A program made the position numbers and the translations under genes. This document shows, piece by piece, positions 12,976 to 14,099 of a stretch of DNA of 14,099 nt. Under the pieces are notes generated by a model. That model was given only the letters and a program-made list of their open reading frames with translations, searched no databases and had not been told where the DNA came from. The stretch comes from Pseudomonadota bacterium (GTDB lineage: Bacteria; Pseudomonadota; Alphaproteobacteria; Sphingomonadales; Sphingomonadaceae), in NCBI GenBank assembly GCA_023416515.1, contig JAEZHP010000018.1:1-14099 (forward strand), given 5' to 3'. Numbering within the stretch: the first letter of the stretch is position 1; each line of letters starts with the position of its first letter.

Positions 12976-13521
12976 TCAGGCCTCTTTGCCGGTGCATTCT
13001 CCAACCCGCTTGGCTTCGATCTTCATCTTCATCGACATGTTGCCGTCTTCGGCCGCGCCCGAGAGGCTGCTGGTCATGCGCATCGTGTAGGCGTCGGGCG
13101 AGTAGCTGCCCGACATCTCCATGACCTGGCTCGTGCCGTCCTGCTGGCAGCGCATCATCGCGTTGATCTTTCCGCCGCCCATCTTGAAATGGTCGTAGCG
13201 GCACTGCTCGTTCCCGGAGAAGAATTTCTCTCTCGGCTGCTTCGCTTCCTCCGGCGTGAGGCAGCTTTCGGCGGTATGGGTCTGCGCGACCATGCGCTTC
13301 ATCTGCTCGGCCTCCTGCGGCGGCAGGCCGGGCATGTCCATCTGCTCGATGCTCACCGTCGAAACCCACTTGCCCGGACGGACGAGGCCCTCGTCCGAGG
13401 ATGCCTCGCGAACCTTGGCGGCAACGTCCTCGACGCTCGCATTCTTCTCGTCGACGTCGGCTCCGGACCCGCAGGCCGTCAGCGGCAGAACGAGACCGGC
13501 CAAAAGCAATCCGCGGACCAT
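12976..13521 (-). CDS. DUF3617-family lipoprotein
   Basis: This is a 181-residue exported protein. The N-terminus MVRGLLLAGLVLPLTACGSG carries an LTAC lipobox with the modified cysteine at residue 17. The rest fits the DUF3617 family: RPGKWVSTVSIEQMDMPGLPP opens the domain, ESCLTPEEA follows, then CRYDHFKMGGGKINAMMRC and a beta-rich end with GSYSPDAYTMRMT and MKIEAKRVGEC. Four cysteines (87, 107, 125, 176) could form two disulfides in the periplasm. It is methionine-rich (MDMPG, MSMKMKI). The ATG at 13521 has GGGGAG about 7 bases before it. It is divergent from uvrB, with 66 bases between, and is followed by the lipid kinase. The biological role of the family is unknown. Confidence 0.87.
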   Translation of the reverse strand: MVRGLLLAGLVLPLTACGSGADVDEKNASVEDVAAKVREASSDEGLVRPGKWVSTVSIEQMDMPGLPPQEAEQMKRMVAQTHTAESCLTPEEAKQPREKFFSGNEQCRYDHFKMGGGKINAMMRCQQDGTSQVMEMSGSYSPDAYTMRMTSSLSGAAEDGNMSMKMKIEAKRVGECTGKEA

Positions 13522-13587
13522 GCAGCAACTCCCCTGTTTCAGTCGGCGCGTTGCGCCCGTTTCCCGACGCCACCATATGCTGCGGCA

Positions 13588-14099
13588 ATGGCGATTCAAA
13601 TCCGAACGACGCTGGACGAGCCGGAAACGGGGACCGCGTTCGTTCCGCACAAGCCCGCTCGGCCCGACAAAGCCGAGGGCGGCAAACGCTTCGTCATCCA
13701 GTCTGACTATGAGCCCGCCGGCGACCAGCCGACCGCGATCAAGGAACTGACCGAGGCGGCTGCGGAAGGCGAGCGCAGCCAGGTCCTGCTCGGCGTGACC
13801 GGCTCGGGCAAGACGTTCACCATGGCCAAGGTCATCGAGACGCTGCAGCGGCCGGCGCTGGTCATCGCACCGAACAAGATTCTCGCGGCGCAGCTCTACG
13901 GCGAGTTCAAGAGCTTCTTTCCCGACAACGCGGTCGAATATTTCGTCAGCTATTACGATTACTACCAGCCGGAAGCGTACATCGCATCCTCCGACACTTA
14001 CATCGAAAAGGACGCCTCCATCAACGAGGAGATCGACCGCCTCCGCCACAGCGCCACGGCGGCCCTTCGCGAGCGGCGGGATGTGATCATCGTCGCGTC
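13588..14099 (+). CDS. uvrB: Excinuclease ABC subunit B, N-terminal part (cut by window end)
   Basis: UvrB is the damage-verifying helicase-like subunit of nucleotide excision repair, loaded by UvrA and later joined by UvrC. The first 170 codons are present. Visible marks are SDYEPAGDQPTAI (39-51), the Walker A motif GVTGSGKTFT (69-78), APNKILAAQLYGEFKSFFP (94-112), and the start of the DNA-clamping beta-hairpin region with YYDYYQPEAY (122-131) and SSDTYIEKDASINEEIDRLR (134-153). The N-terminal 30-residue extension before the core is typical of alphaproteobacterial UvrB. The ATG at 13588 was chosen because it opens this extension, though no good ribosome binding site precedes it. I found no alphaproteobacterial LexA box in the 66-base divergent promoter region. 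Confidence 0.97.
   Translation, partial: MAIQIRTTLDEPETGTAFVPHKPARPDKAEGGKRFVIQSDYEPAGDQPTAIKELTEAAAEGERSQVLLGVTGSGKTFTMAKVIETLQRPALVIAPNKILAAQLYGEFKSFFPDNAVEYFVSYYDYYQPEAYIASSDTYIEKDASINEEIDRLRHSATAALRERRDVIIVA

Noticed and set aside
13522..13587. SOS box in the uvrB promoter
   Set aside because: No GTTC-N7-GTTC or close variant is present in the divergent region.
1..14099. tRNA, rRNA, CRISPR arrays, transposases or integrases
   Set aside because: I saw no cloverleaf ending in a CCA-type acceptor, no regularly spaced repeats, and no protein with transposase or integrase motifs.

Overview
The window looks like chromosomal DNA of a high-GC alphaproteobacterium, most probably a sphingomonad. 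That placement is inference from memory of protein families: the NrdA and NrdB sequences, the UvrB N-terminus, the DUF3617 lipoprotein and the beta-barrel protein all have a sphingomonad look. No rRNA, tRNA, CRISPR array, transposase or integrase is visible.

Layout. Positions 1-488 hold no gene I can support. From 489 to 2063 on the + strand are an unrecognised 136-aa protein, a TMEM175-type (DUF1211) channel and an antibiotic-biosynthesis-monooxygenase-fold protein. From 2174 to 4811, all on the - strand, lies a visibly less GC-rich accessory block. It has two adjacent transcription units. The upstream one encodes a small MqsR/DUF4258-like protein and an XRE-type regulator (MqsA-like order and coupling) and ends in a strong terminator. 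The downstream one encodes four overlapping or tightly packed genes: a 58-aa Gly/Pro-rich 'GPRGG' protein, a 40-aa proline-rich peptide with three PQRP repeats, a TIR-domain protein and a 56-aa CxxC...CxxC zinc-ribbon protein. Three of the small genes are too short or use too unusual a start to be found easily. The same palindromic operator stands before both units: one copy before the first, two before the second. The regulator therefore probably represses its own operon and the TIR operon together. This is the best candidate for an undescribed system, plausibly anti-phage or stress related.

From 4814 to 8746 (- strand) is the class I ribonucleotide reductase operon. Its order is nrdA, four small membrane or lipoprotein genes joined head to tail by ATGA/TGATG overlaps, then nrdB. 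Upstream of nrdA are two NrdR-like boxes exactly 31 bp apart, the proximal one on the likely -35 element. NrdA has no evident ATP-cone.

From 9053 to the end are ordinary chromosomal genes: a VOC/glyoxalase-fold protein (-), an M28 metallopeptidase lipoprotein with a nine-proline run (+), a predicted outer-membrane beta-barrel protein (+), a diacylglycerol-kinase-like lipid kinase and a DUF3617 lipoprotein (both -), and the first 170 codons of uvrB (+), which runs off the window.
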